Source of the DNA: Lethocerus indicus
Lineage: Eukaryota > Arthropoda > Insecta > Hemiptera > Belostomatidae
DNA: 64,000 nucleotides
Assembly (NCBI GenBank): GCA_019843655.1
Contig: JACDQD010000003.1
Span: 34,026,224 to 34,090,223, forward strand
Reading direction: 5' to 3'
Below are positions 1-13,990 of this stretch, one piece after another. Both the position numbers and the translations under genes were made by a program. The stretch's first letter is position 1, and every line of letters begins with the position of its first letter. Under the pieces are notes generated by a model. It made no database searches. It was not told the DNA's origin and was given only the letters and a program-made list of their open reading frames with translations.

Positions 1-173
1 AGCAGTAATTATTTCCGTCAAATAAAATTTAATTTTCCCTTACGAGAAAAAGCAGATTCTTTTTCTTAAAAAAATACAATTTTTTTCGTAAAAATCATTT
101 TATGCTTCTCGAATATGCAGTAGAATATGTTGAAAGCCGAACACGGAACTGTCGTAAAGTGGACGTTATAATT

Positions 174-475
174 GTAGGTTCGTGATGTTTCTGTCTCCTC
201 TCGCTGGTTTGGTATTTTGCTAGACCGGTTTCGGCTGCTCGCCATCTTCGGTAGCGCTGTGTTAGTCACTTTTGGCACTTTGGATGTTTTTTGGGCATCC
301 TCACTGCACTGTCACTTTCACATGTACTGTAACAGTGACTAACACAGCGCTACCGAAGACGGCGAGCAGCCGAAACCGGTCTAGCAAATGACCAAACCAG
401 CGAGAGGAGACGGAAACATCACGAACCTACAGTATATTCCAACCCCTCGCAGACCACAAAACAGGTATATTAAAC
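174..475 (-). mobile_element. Foldback (long inverted repeat) element, copy F1
   Basis: Two arms of 97 nt (174-270 and 334-430) are near-perfect reverse complements. They contain the family core GACCGGTTTCGG plus GCTCGCCATCTTC and are separated by a loop of about 63 nt. Beyond the right arm a one-sided tail runs through GGAATAT/ATATTCC and TGTTTTGTGGTCTGCG (reverse complement) and ends AGGTATATTAAA. The tail is absent from the left side, so the element is asymmetric; here it lies in the opposite orientation to copies F5 and F6. Flanking 12-mers at 162-173 and 476-487 match at about 10 of 12 positions, which fits an old target-site duplication. There is no coding capacity. Confidence 0.85.
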
Positions 476-2180
476 GATGTTATATTTCTTGTAATATGGC
501 AGAATAGATATATTGAGGAAACAAGACGTTTCTCCTGTTGAAATGCCTGTTGGGGGTAGTCGAGAATTCGGAATAACCACTGAAATAAAGAATACTGCGA
601 TCTTTAATTTCTTTTTTGTTTGTCACAGCTACAGAACAGTGACAGACCACAAAAATAATGTTTACTTGTCAGATAATGTATACTTATTCATACTCAAATA
701 GGTTCTTAAGATTCACAATAACGCGGCTAAAAGGTGAATAAAAAGTCTGAGTACAGTAACTGACAAGTCACTTGAGATCCTAACTCTATCGAAGGTTTTA
801 TTTAAATAGAACCAATATTGGTCTATTCAACACGGCCGTGTTGTTTCATGCGTGCCAGTGACAGTCTGTTTGCCCGAAGCAACTATTAGCGAAAGTGACT
901 CTCTGTGTTTTGTGGGCCCACTCGAGATTCAAGTATCCCAAGCATCGATCCAGCTTACTACGTACAATCCCACCGCTGTTTTACACTATAACACCTTGTG
1001 TCTCACTAATTGTCGCCATTGAATAAACATTTCCAGAATAACGCCAAATCCATCACGAATATTCGGTCTGTTAAAATTCACATATTCATAATTGATCGCA
1101 CTGCAGGCGGAGAGAACGCAAAGTAAACCTAAGTGATGTTGAACTATTCTCGTCATTAGTTGAATCGCTATTCGACGACAGTTGTATTCTGTTTGTATCA
1201 AATATTTACGACGCCAATTTGACAAACAGAACTGAAAACAACTACAACATTATAATAGCCCGTGTAATCGGCTTAAAAACCGATTGAATAACCACGGTAA
1301 TCGCAGGTGTATTTTAAACTGAGTGAAAAATATCAGTTACTCACTAACCAATGTTATTCTGGCTAGGACTAGAAACTGAACTAAGGAAAAATACCAAGGT
1401 AATGTAATTAGTAGATTTGGCTTATAACTTCTTTATGTACTTTTTGTTCTAAAATGCGTTGATTTAATTCAGCTACGATTGCGGATACCGTGGGTAGAAA
1501 GACTGTGGGCGATTATTTGGTAAGGAGCGGTTGGTTGGCCAGTGGGGCCGACTCATTCATTCCGAATCAATTTTTCCGGCCTTTAATTATTAAAAATTCT
1601 CCCGATTGGACTGGCACCACCTTCCCTACCGCGGCCAATTCTCAATTTTTCCAGAACCCACCCCACGAGATCGACTTTTCACGTCGGGGGCATTTCAGTT
1701 GCGTTTTTTCTGTTTCTTTTTTTTTTCAGCCGGGGGCACGATTAAAACCTGAGACTGGACACAGGACGCGGGGAGAAGGGGTGGTTATTACCCCCGGGTT
1801 GTGCTCTTTTTTTTTTGGTACAACCGACTTCCCCATTGTCCGCCCGAGGGCGAACAATGCCCCCCCGACCTCGGCATCCGGTCGGATATTTCCTTATACT
1901 GGGAATCGGGTCGTCCTGAACGGAGACAGACCGGTCCGCTACTGGAGATATTCGTCAGTTATTGATACCCAATCAAGGAATGGGAATAACAGGATCCGTA
2001 AGGATCGATGAAGAAATCATAAAAAAATGGGAAGAGAGATGGATATACTGGACACACTGGACAAATAAAAACAAATACCTACAGTAGCCATACACGTTTC
2101 GTAGAAATACGTTCTGGAGTGGACGATTTGTATTTTAAATTGGAATTTGAAAAATTTTTCTGCCCCGATTTATTGGGGAT

Positions 2181-2226
2181 ATTGGAATAAGCGACATCGA
2201 TGTCAAATAACGAGTAGATAATAATG
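2181..2226 (-). mobile_element. 3' tail fragment of jockey-like family B
   Basis: The reverse complement reads CTACTCGTTATT, then CATCGATGTCGCTTATT. It matches the 3' region found at 6930-7050 and 20215-20310 (CTACTCGTTATTGG, then ACATCAATGTCGGTTATTG). This is a short, diverged remnant with no coding content. Confidence 0.5.
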
Positions 2227-3758
2227 GATGAGAAACGCACAGGATTTCCCCCATTTCCTCGTGTTTTCTATTTTTTTTACAGATTTAGAAAACTTGGCCC
2301 CTTCGTTTTCAGGGGCCTTTAAGGCAAGTTTGGGATGTCGAAAGGGTTTTTACCCTACTGGGGTTTTTACCCCACTAGGGTTTTTACCGTTGGATTAGGA
2401 CGGTGGGTGATTCTTGCGTAAACTTTTTGTATGGCAAGGTCGAGTCCGTATAATGCGTTATACTGTAATAATCTATTGTTTAAACCTAATTTTGATCTAT
2501 TGTCCTAACTTGTCTTCTGTTGACTTTCAGTTTTTTTAACCTGAAATGCCTTAGGCTAATTTCATAGCGCCGGTGTTTCATAGGGCGCCAATCACGTATA
2601 TTTTTCTATGTGTGGCATTGTCCCCCATTTAGGAGGCGTAAATATGCGATTGGAATTGATTTCGCGCATTCAAAGGTGAAGGTGGCGAAGACGCGTGGTG
2701 CGATCTCCGGAGCGTGGACCAGACTGATCAGTGGGCTGATTGGTATTGAGGTAGGGTGGCCATTAGCAGCCCAATCAGGGTGAAAATTGGCGGGCCGCGG
2801 TCAAGGCGAGTGCCTCACCAACACTCACCCCCCCCCTTCCGCCGTCCAACCCCCTACATCCCCCTTGGCAGATATTAACCCCTGCAGGGGCTGTTCGGGC
2901 TCAGCTTTGTTACAAACCTACAGTGTTTTCAACCTGCAAAGTTGTGCCGCACTGTGAAAGCCCCCGTAGTTGTTTGCCAACCCTCGATGAATTCCTCGTC
3001 GTTGCAAAAATGCAAAAATTTCAATATATCGTGAATTAAATTTTTAAATACATAAGGAACGAGTTTAAAAATTAATAAGGTTTATTCGGAGCGTATTTTC
3101 CAACGTACGGAATCTTCAACTAAGGTCTATTATACTAAAATTAATAAAACAGTTAATCCAAACCTTTCTTTACATATTATGCATAACCTATTAAACTGAC
3201 TTATAACAATTTAAACATTATCGGCTAAGTAACAACAGCTTTGAGGAACCCGCTAATATTGTATGAATCTCAATCTTGTCCGGTTTTATATTTTTTATTT
3301 ACATAAATTTTATACATTGTAACTCTAGGGCGTTTGTCATTGACGGCGTACGGCCCACTTGGGTTGTGTTGAATTAGTTCTAGGGAGGGTGCCTTTGGAA
3401 CGCACATTGAAGAAATTCCGCCGGCATGAGGAATATCCCCAATTTTACGCGTAGAAAACCATTGTGGGCGGTTCGCTGTTTACGAGATGAATAAAAAAAA
3501 GGAAAGGAAAACGGAAGCGTAAGTATTTTTCATGGGGGGGGGATGCGAGAAAATATTTAAAAAATCCATGGCACCCCCATCCCCACCCCCCGTCGGTACT
3601 CCGTGTAGGTTTAACACGATGGAGGCTTAAAAATGTCGGTTTTACGGGAACAGAAAGGTGTAAAACCGACTGGCAAGTTTTGGGTTCGATTCCCGGCGGC
3701 CGATTTGGAAAATTGGTTACGAATGAAAGGAATATAACTCGTCGAGAGTGGGAATCGG

Positions 3759-3780
3759 CCCACCACCACCACCACCACCA
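3759..3780. repeat. (CCA)n microsatellite
   Basis: About seven CCA units occur in a row. On the minus strand they would encode a Trp or Val run, which is an artefact of the repeat. Confidence 0.85.
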
Positions 3781-4108
3781 GTGAAGAATATTCACACGTC
3801 ATGTCCGAAACGTCCACTCGGTCCCCCTATTGAGACATCTGCTGTTGTCCTGTTTACATCTGTCAGTCGCAGTCGGTTGAAATTAGGATGGTAGGGGGAG
3901 GAGGAAGGGAAATAAAAACAGCCCGAAAGTAAGCCGAGTGTCACACGGAATCATGCGGCGACCCATTTTCGAGAACGCCATTAATTGAGGTCCTCCTCTA
4001 CGCGCCTATTGTCTCGGGGCCGACAAGTTTTAGTTGGTGGGGGGGGGTTGGGTGGAACCATTAGTTCTAATTAGACTCGGACCGGGTCTAACGATGAGTT
4101 AGTCCAGT

Positions 4109-4110
<2 letters not shown>

Positions 4111-4147
<37 letters not shown>
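4111..4147. repeat. (GA)n microsatellite
   Basis: This is an uninterrupted GA dinucleotide run of 37 nt. Confidence 0.95.
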
Positions 4148-4149
<2 letters not shown>

Positions 4150-5617
4150 CTCAATTATTTGAGAGGTAATGTGGTGGGGCCGCCCCGCTCCTCCGTTCTA
4201 ATCCGAGACAACGAGGCCGCCCCCTACGTGGCCGGAGTTCCTATCAGATTTGTAATTCTCAATACTGCAACTTAGTCTTCTCCGTAAGCTCTTACAATGG
4301 GTTCTGAAGACGTTGAAGACGCACCTGACAGTCTCGAGATTCAAATTTATATCCCGCTCAATCTCTCCGTTGGCTGCTAAACCGATAAATAAAATCAGTA
4401 ACGAATGGTACAGCAAGTAAGTCCTAACGGCAATGATTTACGTAAAATGTGTGCATTGGGTATTTGAAATATTGATTCGAAAAAAGATTCATAGGCAGTT
4501 AACTTCAGTGTATCTTTCATGAATTTTTTTCTCTCTCTTTCTCTCAACTAAAAAATACAATAAGCGACATTGATACAAGCACTAACCGCAATGGACAACA
4601 ATTTTTTAAACATTTAGATCGAGTGGCCATTTTTTTTCAGGCGTACACAGGGAACGTATGGAATTCCGGACGATAGTAGGGTTTGTACGTACTTGATTTC
4701 ATTGAAAATTAAAAATATTAAATTTAAACAGAAATGTTTGTACGGTTACCAAAAATAATTAGTTTAATGGGAGATCGAACAATGAATTTCGTATAAACAT
4801 TACCGAGGGAGTTCGAAGGACAAGCGAAATTTTGATGATATAAATCGCGAAGAAGAAGATATAACCGTAATTGTAGCATATATCTCTAAACCGGATAAAA
4901 AGGAATAAGCCAGAAGAGAAATAATCCCACGGGTGATGATATTCCAAACCTTAGCGGACTCCACATACTCACCTCCCCCATCTCAAAAAAAAAATCTTGA
5001 GCTAATTTAAAAATGAAGCGACGCAGGAATTTTTAATTAAAATTTTATCAAGTAAACACCGAATATAAAGAACACGCATGGACTTTATGAATGGGGGAGC
5101 GTGAATCTCATTATATTTGAGAATTTCTGTTATCACTCGGTTACTGAGAAACCCGTAATAGAAACCAGTCAATATAGGCATTAAAATAATAAAGGAAACG
5201 GTTTTGAATTGAATTTACGTCAGAATAATGTGTAAAGCTTGACATCTGTGATTTGTTTAAGTAGGGATGCCAATTCAGTGTTAAAAATAATTCGAATAAC
5301 TAATGTGAATAGTATATGTTCAAATGCTTAAAGATTCTTCATAAGTATACGTTGTTTGATAATGTCAAATTGTGGTATAATACCGAATTATATTCCGTAC
5401 AGAAGACGCGTTATTAGGCGTCAGTGGGGTCGGTTATGTGAATCACCGACTCCGCGGTCATACTGTCACAACAATCCTAATTGGTGCCGGGCCCAACAAT
5501 AATGAGAACAATGAACAATGAACGTTTTAATTACTGGGCGGTGAACTGAGAGCTTGCAACTTAACAACGGGCAATTCATCCTGGGCCGGTTAATGCTCGT
5601 AAAAGTAGGCGTAGGTG
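4148..5617. other. Non-coding AT-rich stretch
   Basis: No gene is seen. The stretch contains the family B tail fragment at 4552-4594. At about 4933-4965 a sequence GATGATATTCCAAACC followed by a diverged GCGGACTCCACA resembles the one-sided tail of the foldback family and may be a very old remnant. Confidence 0.5.
4552..4594 (-). mobile_element. 3' tail fragment of jockey-like family B
   Basis: The reverse complement contains TCAATGTCGCTTATTGTATT, identical over about 20 nt to the tail at 7003-7025, and upstream GTTAGTGCTTGTATC resembles GTTAGTGCTAGTCGAACA there. It is a truncated copy. Confidence 0.55.
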
Positions 5618-6814
<1,197 letters not shown>

Positions 6815-7056
6815 CCTAATCCTATGATCCAAACCCTACTACTTACCGAAATCCCAAACAGACCCTTACAGATGCCTGAAAAGAGAGTGGCCGGGTGATC
6901 TAAATATACCAGAAAAATAAATAATTTAAATTTCAATAAGGGGAAAGCAACATGTACGTTTCTCCACAAATATTCTATACTCGTTAATAGTGCTAGTCGA
7001 ACATCAATGTCGCTTATTGTATTTTACAGTTATGACAATAAAATTGATCCCTCTAT
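6815..7056 (+). mobile_element. Jockey-like family B retrotransposon, 3' fragment
   Basis: The plus-strand translation from about 6826 resembles the end of a jockey-type reverse transcriptase: a P-x-LLLTEIPN stretch, then a K-R-x-x-x-DLNIP-like stretch, with frame disruptions. It then enters the shared 3' tail (SRTSMSLIVFYSYDNK in one frame), which is also present at 20148-20335. The fragment is degraded and non-functional. Assignment rests on similarity to the fragments at 20056 and 58330 and on general knowledge of the motif order at the C-terminus of jockey ORF2 proteins. Confidence 0.6.
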
Positions 7057-8788
7057 CTGTGTGTATCTGTTCTATTTAAATATATTTCACCATCACAATT
7101 TCCGCTGTAATGTTGTAATAGTTTCTTGTACTCTGACGAGACTACAGTACAACATAGCATAGATTTCGATCAAATATGCCAGGCCTTAAATCTTAGAATA
7201 GGGACGAAAATAATGAATGATAGTGGTATACAAATCAGTTTCGGTTTACCAAAAGATTTTCAAATTATGCCGTTTCGTGCCAGGTGTACGTCGAGAAATT
7301 CGTACGCCCTTTCTGGGGCCGTTACGGACACCGATAATTATTCCAATTGGCCTTATCACGTCCAAGATATTAAAAAAGTAAAAAATAAAAATAAAATCCT
7401 CAACTCTAAATTACACCGGCACTAAACCGGGCGAAATTTATTCGACCGAAATGAGACCGAAAATGAGTGCCGCTAATTGGTGTTATCCTGGCACTTGACA
7501 GCGACCGGCTGTATATATACAAATTAACGTTTTAATGAATTCAAAACGTTGTATAAATCGCGTCCTAATCCTGTTACGGCCTGAGATCTCCTGTTGATAA
7601 GAGGTTCGCTGAAATGAAAGAACCGGTTGGCGTTCGGTTTACATCAATTTCAGATTCTACAACTCTGAATACAAATACTGCAGTTAGAGGCTAAGGTAGC
7701 GTTTTCCTTGATATCTCTTGTGTAACCGTCGGAAAATTATCAGCTTTAAGTTTCCTCAAGCTTGGAATTTTCATTAGAGACAACAACATCCTGGTCACAT
7801 TGTGAGCCTTGTGTTCACACAGTTATTGTTATTAGACAAGAATCGTGCGACAATTCTAGTAATCGCCGGAACGGAATGGACTAGTGGACGTTGCAAAATG
7901 GACAATTTAAAATAATATCTATAGGGAATTATCCGAACGATCGGTTCTCGAGTATATCGGGGCCTTTTGTTCGGCTACTCACCGATCAGTCGGATTATTC
8001 AATAGGAAATTGAATCCTTCAATCTGAAGGAATATTGAAGGATTTAATCTCTTCCTTGAAGGACTGTCGTCAGGTATTTTGCTAGGAAAATTTTCACTAC
8101 AATAAGAATGATTCGTATAATTATTTTTCACACATCGATCCGCCTGAATTATAATAATGTCCTACTCTGCTCAAACCACAACGCCGTGTATGCGCTCAAC
8201 ACTTAACTGATTGGAACAGACTGGACTGTTCCACCCGCTGAAGGGACAAGAACTTCACCGAAGTTCAGGGGACGGAACTTCAAACACGGCGCTGAACAAA
8301 CTCCCGAGGGAGTGCGCACAGTTTCGTTTCGTTGTGTCGATTTGTTGTTAGGCTTCGTCCGGAAATCGGGGCCACTGAATGACAATCAACAAATATTCGC
8401 ATCTCGGGAACAACAAAAATTATATTGCAATAAATTCATAATAACGGTTTTTGATATTCTCTCCGATGGAAGAAAAATGGCAACATCTATAATTAGAGCT
8501 TGATCTTTTAGGAATCATTGTACAAAGTATAATTAATCATGTTAAAATATTAATATACAATCAGATATTGTGTATGGCAGATTTTGGATATATGTATGTA
8601 TATATATAATGGACAACTGGAGCACGAGTTCATGCTATTAACGAGTACAAACATTTTATGTAAAACGTTTTTAATAAAAAAATACGATACATTCCTTTAA
8701 TTGCCTTTACATAAAATCTATGACATCTAAGGGTGGGATGAGGTTGCATGAAAAAACCTTATAGTTATAAGGGTTTCGTGAGCTTGCG

Positions 8789-8835
<47 letters not shown>

Positions 8836-10500
8836 GGACTAATAAAAATAATTGCTCTTCCAATTATATTTAATGAGCTGTGCTCGCATTTTCTGTTGGG
8901 GTCTAGCTCTAGCTTGATGTTATCCGCGTTTAATTTGTTTCTACATTTTGTTTATGTTGCCGCATACTTTATGGAAAATTCGCTCGAATACGTCGTTCCA
9001 AACGGTATTATAAACTGTTTATAGCCAACTAGTGTGAGTGGTTTATAATTTTTTTGTTCGAAATGTTTACCCACTCCAGTTTTATGACCGCTGCCCCGAT
9101 AATAATAATCGTTTTTTACCGAGTTTTTCAGATATCGGACTTGATAAATATTTTAATTGCAAGGTGGGCTCGATGCGGACAATTGGCCCAAGTACTCGAG
9201 GCATTAAATCCGTACGATTAATCTTAAGGGAGCGAATTAAAAACATCATCGCGTTTATAAATAAGCGTCGCATATTAGATTGGGCGCAGATAGGCGAGCT
9301 CTTAATGGGCGACTTCGTCCTCTAAGCCCTCCGCAGAGCGTGGTTTAATTAAGCGAAGAAGAAACAACCGATTGTCCCCATTTGAGAGACCCGGCCGGCT
9401 GGTAAATTATCACCATCCTAGTGCTCCACTCTAGGCTAATTTTTATTCACAGCCAGCATCGTTTACGGCTCATCATGCAGCCGTACTGCATTGTTCTCAT
9501 CGCGAAAATAATCTACAGTTTCTAGTCATTAACAAACAACTGCATTAAACTCGGTGAATTCCTCAATGAATACAAATAACTTGATTCTAATCCTCCCCCA
9601 TCGTGATTCCTTTAAATAAATAGAGACACTACACAAAATAATTACCTTTCATGAAATAATTTTTACATATCTTTGAAGGACAAGCCCCGTACCTGCCTCA
9701 AAAGAATCGACTTAAACCGTAAATCAGAATTACAAATGACATTAATTAAGGACATATTGAAACACTGGGACTCAATCGAGACATTAAACCAAATTGATTA
9801 GACAAACGTATATAAATCTATAATTTTTTATTATACGAAAATATTCGGACCTTATAGTCGCATTCGGTATAAGTTGTAATCGATACGAACACCTTATTTC
9901 TGTCGAACGGCCCATTTAACGGTTCCACTCTGCCAAATCGGTTACCGTATTACGACTACGTCGAAATGTATTTTTCGGTTAGAGATGAATTATATTTCTC
10001 TTAAAAACGCCACAATTTTCAACAGCTCGGCCGGTTGATATATAACTTCAATGCATCAGCGCCGAACGGAACGAAACCATTTCCGCCATCGAATTTCCAC
10101 GGAAATACAGGTCCATATTTCGTTCTTAAAAAAAGGTGTTGAATATAGGACATAATTTTAAATAAGGAATATTCCAATGTACAAATATACATTTTTATTA
10201 TATACTTATTTCTATTATATCTGGTATGAATCCTTTCGTATGGGGCTAGACCGGTTTCAGATAGAACTCCGTTATTAAACAGAATAAGAGACGCTGGTCG
10301 ACAAAGCATACGCGGGATAATATTTATTAATCGTAATTAAGTGACGTAAAAATATTTTAAGGTTCCTAAAAGGATGAACGTACATACCAATATTCAATTC
10401 AGTGCCACACAACAATATATGGGAACCGATTAGAATCATTTTTATAAATGTGTTTTTCGGGAAGACTACAAATACTGTAAAAATACAGTCGCCTTCGGAA
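7057..10500. other. Non-coding stretch, possible regulatory patches
   Basis: No gene is supported. An 11-bp perfect inverted repeat (AATCCTTCAAT at 8013-8023 and its complement at 8034-8044) encloses a 10-nt spacer. The segment at about 9160-9480 is more GC-rich and contains TTTAATTAAGC and TAAATTATC motifs of the kind bound by homeodomain proteins. It may be a conserved regulatory element, but this is inference. Confidence 0.45.
8790..8833. repeat. (TA)n microsatellite
   Basis: This is an uninterrupted AT dinucleotide run. Confidence 0.95.
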
Positions 10501-10514
10501 AGGTAACTGACGTC

Positions 10515-10745
10515 GTTTCCTGTCTTGAGAACTCGTTTGGGGACCGGTTTTCGACTTATCGCCGCTCTTCAACAGCATAAATTAGTGTAGCACCTACGCG
10601 TGGCGTCTTATCCGAATTCGGTCGACGGAAGCCGAAACCGGTATAGAATGGGAGATATAACGTGTCTCTACGTTGAGTGGAGACATAACATCACAAGAGC
10701 GATGATATTCCAAAACCCCCACCGATCCCCAAAGAAGATATCTTA
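10515..10745 (-). mobile_element. Degraded foldback-family element (F7)
   Basis: GGACCGGTTTTCG (about 10540-10552) and CGAAACCGGTATAG (about 10632-10645) form the diverged core of the inverted arms. To the right, GATGATATTCCAAAACCCCC and GATCCCCAAAG match the one-sided tail of copy F1 in order. This is an old subfamily member with no coding content. Confidence 0.5.
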
Positions 10746-11418
10746 AATGGTAATATCTTCATTAATATTTAACAAGACGCAGGCGGCGTCTCTGATAAGC
10801 GCATTCGATTATATTAATACCAAAATATGAAGACAAACGTATATGTACAATAATACATTTGCAACTTCAATTGTAAGTTACAAGTTAAAGTTACAATGTT
10901 ACGAAAAAAAACAGAAATATATTACAATATTTCGGAAAAACCGAAACTTTCAACAACGATGTTTCTTTCAACAATGTCCGAACCAAGCCACCGTTGGGTA
11001 CTTTCTCCCTACAGGAGTACCGCGAGTGATTCTAGATACAACTACAATTGTAAAACATAAATATAAAAATAATAATATAGAAATAAATGAAAATAAACAC
11101 GATCTAGATTGAGCCATACGAAATCGCCATAAAAAAGGTCAGTAGTACTTGAAATACCGGTCGTCCTTATGGCGGGATGAGTATCGGCCAATTGAACGAA
11201 GAAAATTATTCATAATTTCATTATTATTTACTACTGACGGTATTCGAAAAGGGGGAAAGTGCTCAACTGTAATTTTTAGCGAACCGGTGAGTCGTTTTTA
11301 CAGAAAAAAAAAAAAAAAATGGCAGCGTATAGTTTAAATTTGCCGAGGTTTTTCTTCTAATTGGCGCGACGTATTTCTGCGCCGAATGACATCAAAACTA
11401 AACATCGAGGTGCAGAGA

Positions 11419-11497
<79 letters not shown>

Positions 11498-13072
11498 AGA
11501 GAGAGGGAGAGAGAGAGTGAGAGGGGGGGGGCCCGTCTGATCTTGGGTCGGTCGAGGGCCCTCCACTAACCCACTTCCCCCCTGTCCCCAATTTATTTAG
11601 TTAGCGCTGGTTAGAGCCCCGTCAGAATTTTACACATTTCATTTTTAACCCCGCTCCTCTCGCAATTTATATTTCTTTCCAAAAAATTTTCTCCTCCTTT
11701 CGCCTTGTTTCCTGTCAAAGAAATTTGAAAAGATTGAATCATTCAATGCCGTCGAGCCCAAGAGACAGACTTCTTTTACCGGGTACAATACCATTCTACG
11801 GCTGCTGTACAGGATTTTGCACTCGTAAAATTATTTATTATCGACGAAAGAAAGATAAAAGTTTAGACAGGGAAATTTAAACAAATGAGATTTACGAAGT
11901 CCTTCGGCACAATTCACAGAACAGTTAGGCCGGTATTCATTCAATTTACATACCTGAAATGCCATGATTCGTGAAAAAATAAGACATCATTATAAATTCT
12001 GCCAGTATTCGGATGCCAAATAATATATTTTAACGACATGTCTCTAAAATAGGCAAAAATACGATGGGGTAACTATTAGTGAAGAACAATATTACTTCAG
12101 AAAATGCCAAATAAATTATACTTGTACGTCATAAGCCCATCAGGATGTATCGATTCTACGCATATAGAAAAATATTTCTTTTACGGTTTGTGTGAACAAC
12201 GACAAATCTGTGTTATAATGTCGATCGGTTCGTATTTTTATAGCCACTTTTCTATCACGTTTAGACAGTTTTTCGATTTCCCAATTATTGTTTGCTAAGT
12301 TTTACTATAATTTTCCGATAACTCTTTCCCAACTTCCATAGACGATCTCGAAACATTTCGAAAAAGAAATAAGAAAAAACTTCCTCGCACAGTCTTCCCC
12401 AGTTCTCTGGCGTTTTCCCCTCTGTCGGATTCGTCGTCAGCATATTCCCCCCCCCCCACGTGTTGTAGGCGTAAAACATAGAATCGCGCAATATCGGAAT
12501 GAAAAGTGTAAATAAAATATTTTTCTAGAAAGAAAAAACGCCGGTCTACATTTATGATTTTGCTACACCAATATTCCACGAAGCACAGGCTCAAGTTATA
12601 TCGCGCTCGTAATAAAGCCACAGCACTAATCAAATTCAATATTTCAGAAAGTAATTTCTGTAGTGTCAAGCCCTTTTGTTACTATGTGCAAGAAAATTAT
12701 TGAATCAAAAGAAGGGAGCTTTACTTGGGTAAAGCATGAACGAAAAAAATGTCTAGAAGAGAAACAGAACTTCAAAATTCTCGTAGTCGTGCCTAGAAAA
12801 CCCTCAGAGTATTATTGTCAGAAAATAAAATTGGCAACAGTACGATGCCAGAGGTCAGTTAAGCTCCGAATTTTGTCACTGCATTTCTATTTCGTCTGAT
12901 ATTGAACTCCAGTTCTTCGCCGCTTGATATACTATTTCATTTATTTTTTTAAATTTTATCTTCTAGTATTATTTAATATCGAGTGGATATTTTAACTACC
13001 ATCGATGGGAACCACCAGGGATATTCACCATAGCTCGCGTCCAGAGATTACACTAATCCCAATATACAGTCC
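10746..13072. other. Non-coding stretch
   Basis: No supportable gene is seen. The stretch holds a long GA tract (listed separately), poly-A and poly-C runs, and open frames of 60-125 codons in AT-rich sequence that lack recognisable domains or splice context. Confidence 0.45.
11413..11521. repeat. (GA)n microsatellite with GGGA interruptions
   Basis: This is about 109 nt of GA repeat broken by several GGGA units, followed by a G-run. It produces spurious Ser-Leu frames on the minus strand. Confidence 0.95.
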
Positions 13073-13192
13073 CACTACCGATATCCTTTTTTCATATATC
13101 GATACATGTTCTCCCATTCGATATTTCCTATCCGCTATATAAGTCGCAATGTAAAATAACGCGGGCAGCATATCGATATACAATCGATCCAC
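13073..13192 (+). repeat. ATCGAT-rich interspersed repeat, copy 1
   Basis: The reverse complement of this segment aligns with 34315-34398. Shared blocks include GTATATCGAT, GCGGATAGGA, TATCGAATGG and GAGAACAT, then ATCGATATATGA or TCGGTATATGA. Two TATCGATA octamers occur here, the consensus bound by DREF-type factors in flies. The two copies lie in opposite orientations 21 kb apart. The family is unknown. Confidence 0.5.
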
Positions 13193-13253
13193 TGTTAAGG
13201 GGTTAATCTTAGGAAGAATTAATTACAGAAAAGAATTTGAAATAAAAAAAAAA

Positions 13254-13433
13254 TTAATATTTGTTTTTATTTTCTGCATAAAACGTTTTATCGCCAGCAT
13301 TCTTCATTGTGCTGTAATTGACTGGGGAGTTGAAGTTTTCTGGATTGTTCGTACTTCCGTGAGACTTCAAAGGAGTGGGAGGAAAATCCCCAAACGACGG
13401 GTAATTAGGGTTGTGTGGAAGTTTAAATTTCTC
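13254..13433 (-). CDS. Candidate terminal coding exon, unrecognised
   Basis: On the minus strand an acceptor-like CTCCCAG ends at 13434 and is followed in phase 0 by 59 codons and a TAA stop at 13256-13254. The peptide begins EKFKLPHNPNYPSFGDFPP and is rich in Pro, Asn, Ser and Lys. Its composition looks more like a real disordered protein tail than a random AT-rich frame. I recognise no domain. The exon is phase-compatible with the donor of the candidate first exon at 38998-38894, and joining them would imply an intron of about 25 kb. Whether they belong to the same gene is only inference. Alternatively it is a chance open frame; the open frame extends upstream of the acceptor to 13568. Confidence 0.3.
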   Translation of the reverse strand, partial: EKFKLPHNPNYPSFGDFPPTPLKSHGSTNNPENFNSPVNYSTMKNAGDKTFYAENKNKY

Positions 13434-13751
13434 CTGGGAGCTCCAACGCCAGAAGAATCGGGACAATTCAAATGTGCCTCGCCAAGTAGGATTACAGCCG
13501 CAGGGACGTTCCCGACTTTTCGAGTACCCCTTACAATCGTCATCAATGTACCGCCCCCCCACCGCCACCTTTCCTTAGGCTCCCTTCATCGACGTCCTCC
13601 TTTTCCCTTTCATATCGCGCTTCGACACATTTACAATTTCGGAACGCTGTTATCGTTGTACAATATTCCCGAAGAACAGTCCTGAAGAATAGCCAGAAAT
13701 AGGTCTTGTATTTATTAACTTTTTCTCGTACCGTTGCAATTTTAGAATACA

Positions 13752-13990
13752 TATTTTGTGGTCTGCGAGGGGTTGGAATACCGTCGATTTCGTGTCCTCC
13801 CGTCTCCCTCTCGCTGATTCGGCCTTTTGCCGGACCGATTTCGGCCGCTCGCCATCTTCAGTAGCGGTGCTAGTCACTTTGGCAGCCAAAGCCACCAGCG
13901 TGCCAAAGTGACTGCTATTGAAGATAGCGAGAGGCCGAAACCGGTCTAGAAAAACCAGAGACAGGAGACCGAAGGGCACGAAATCTACGG
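13752..13990 (+). mobile_element. Foldback element, copy F2
   Basis: The left tail (TTTTGTGGTCTGCGAGGGGT then TGGAATACCGTCG) leads into an arm containing GCCGGACCGATTTCGGCCG and GCCATCTTCAGTAGCGG. After a short loop the reverse-complement arm follows (GAAGATAGCGAGAGGCCG then AAACCGGTCTAG) and ends ACGAAATCTACGG. The tail is on the left only, the same orientation as F4-F6. The arms are more diverged than in F1. There is no coding potential. Confidence 0.8.

Larger units (their letters stand above)
488..4110. other. Non-coding stretch with GC-rich patches
   Basis: I see no supportable gene here. A GC-richer patch at 1490-2011 is open in one frame for 173 codons but contains no ATG, so it is not called. 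A second GC-rich patch at 2610-2900 contains CTGATTGGT (2736-2744) and CCAATCAG (2771-2778), which resemble inverted CCAAT boxes; it could be regulatory. There are several poly-C and poly-G runs, a short CCA repeat near 3760-3780 and one pol III B-box-like motif at 3683-3693 without a cloverleaf. A piece of a retrotransposon tail at 2181-2226 is listed separately. Confidence 0.6.

Noticed and set aside
1490..2011. A 173-codon open frame
   Set aside because: It starts at GTG and contains no ATG at all; there is no domain and no convincing splice context. GC-rich local composition explains the lack of stops.
3683..3693. tRNA B-box-like GGTTCGATTCC (also near 14297 and 63491-63504 on the other strand)
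   Set aside because: No matching A box and no cloverleaf with acceptor, D and anticodon arms could be drawn at any of the three sites.
8013..8044. 11-bp inverted repeat with a 10-nt spacer
   Set aside because: It is too short to distinguish from chance in AT-rich DNA; there is no terminator or miRNA context.
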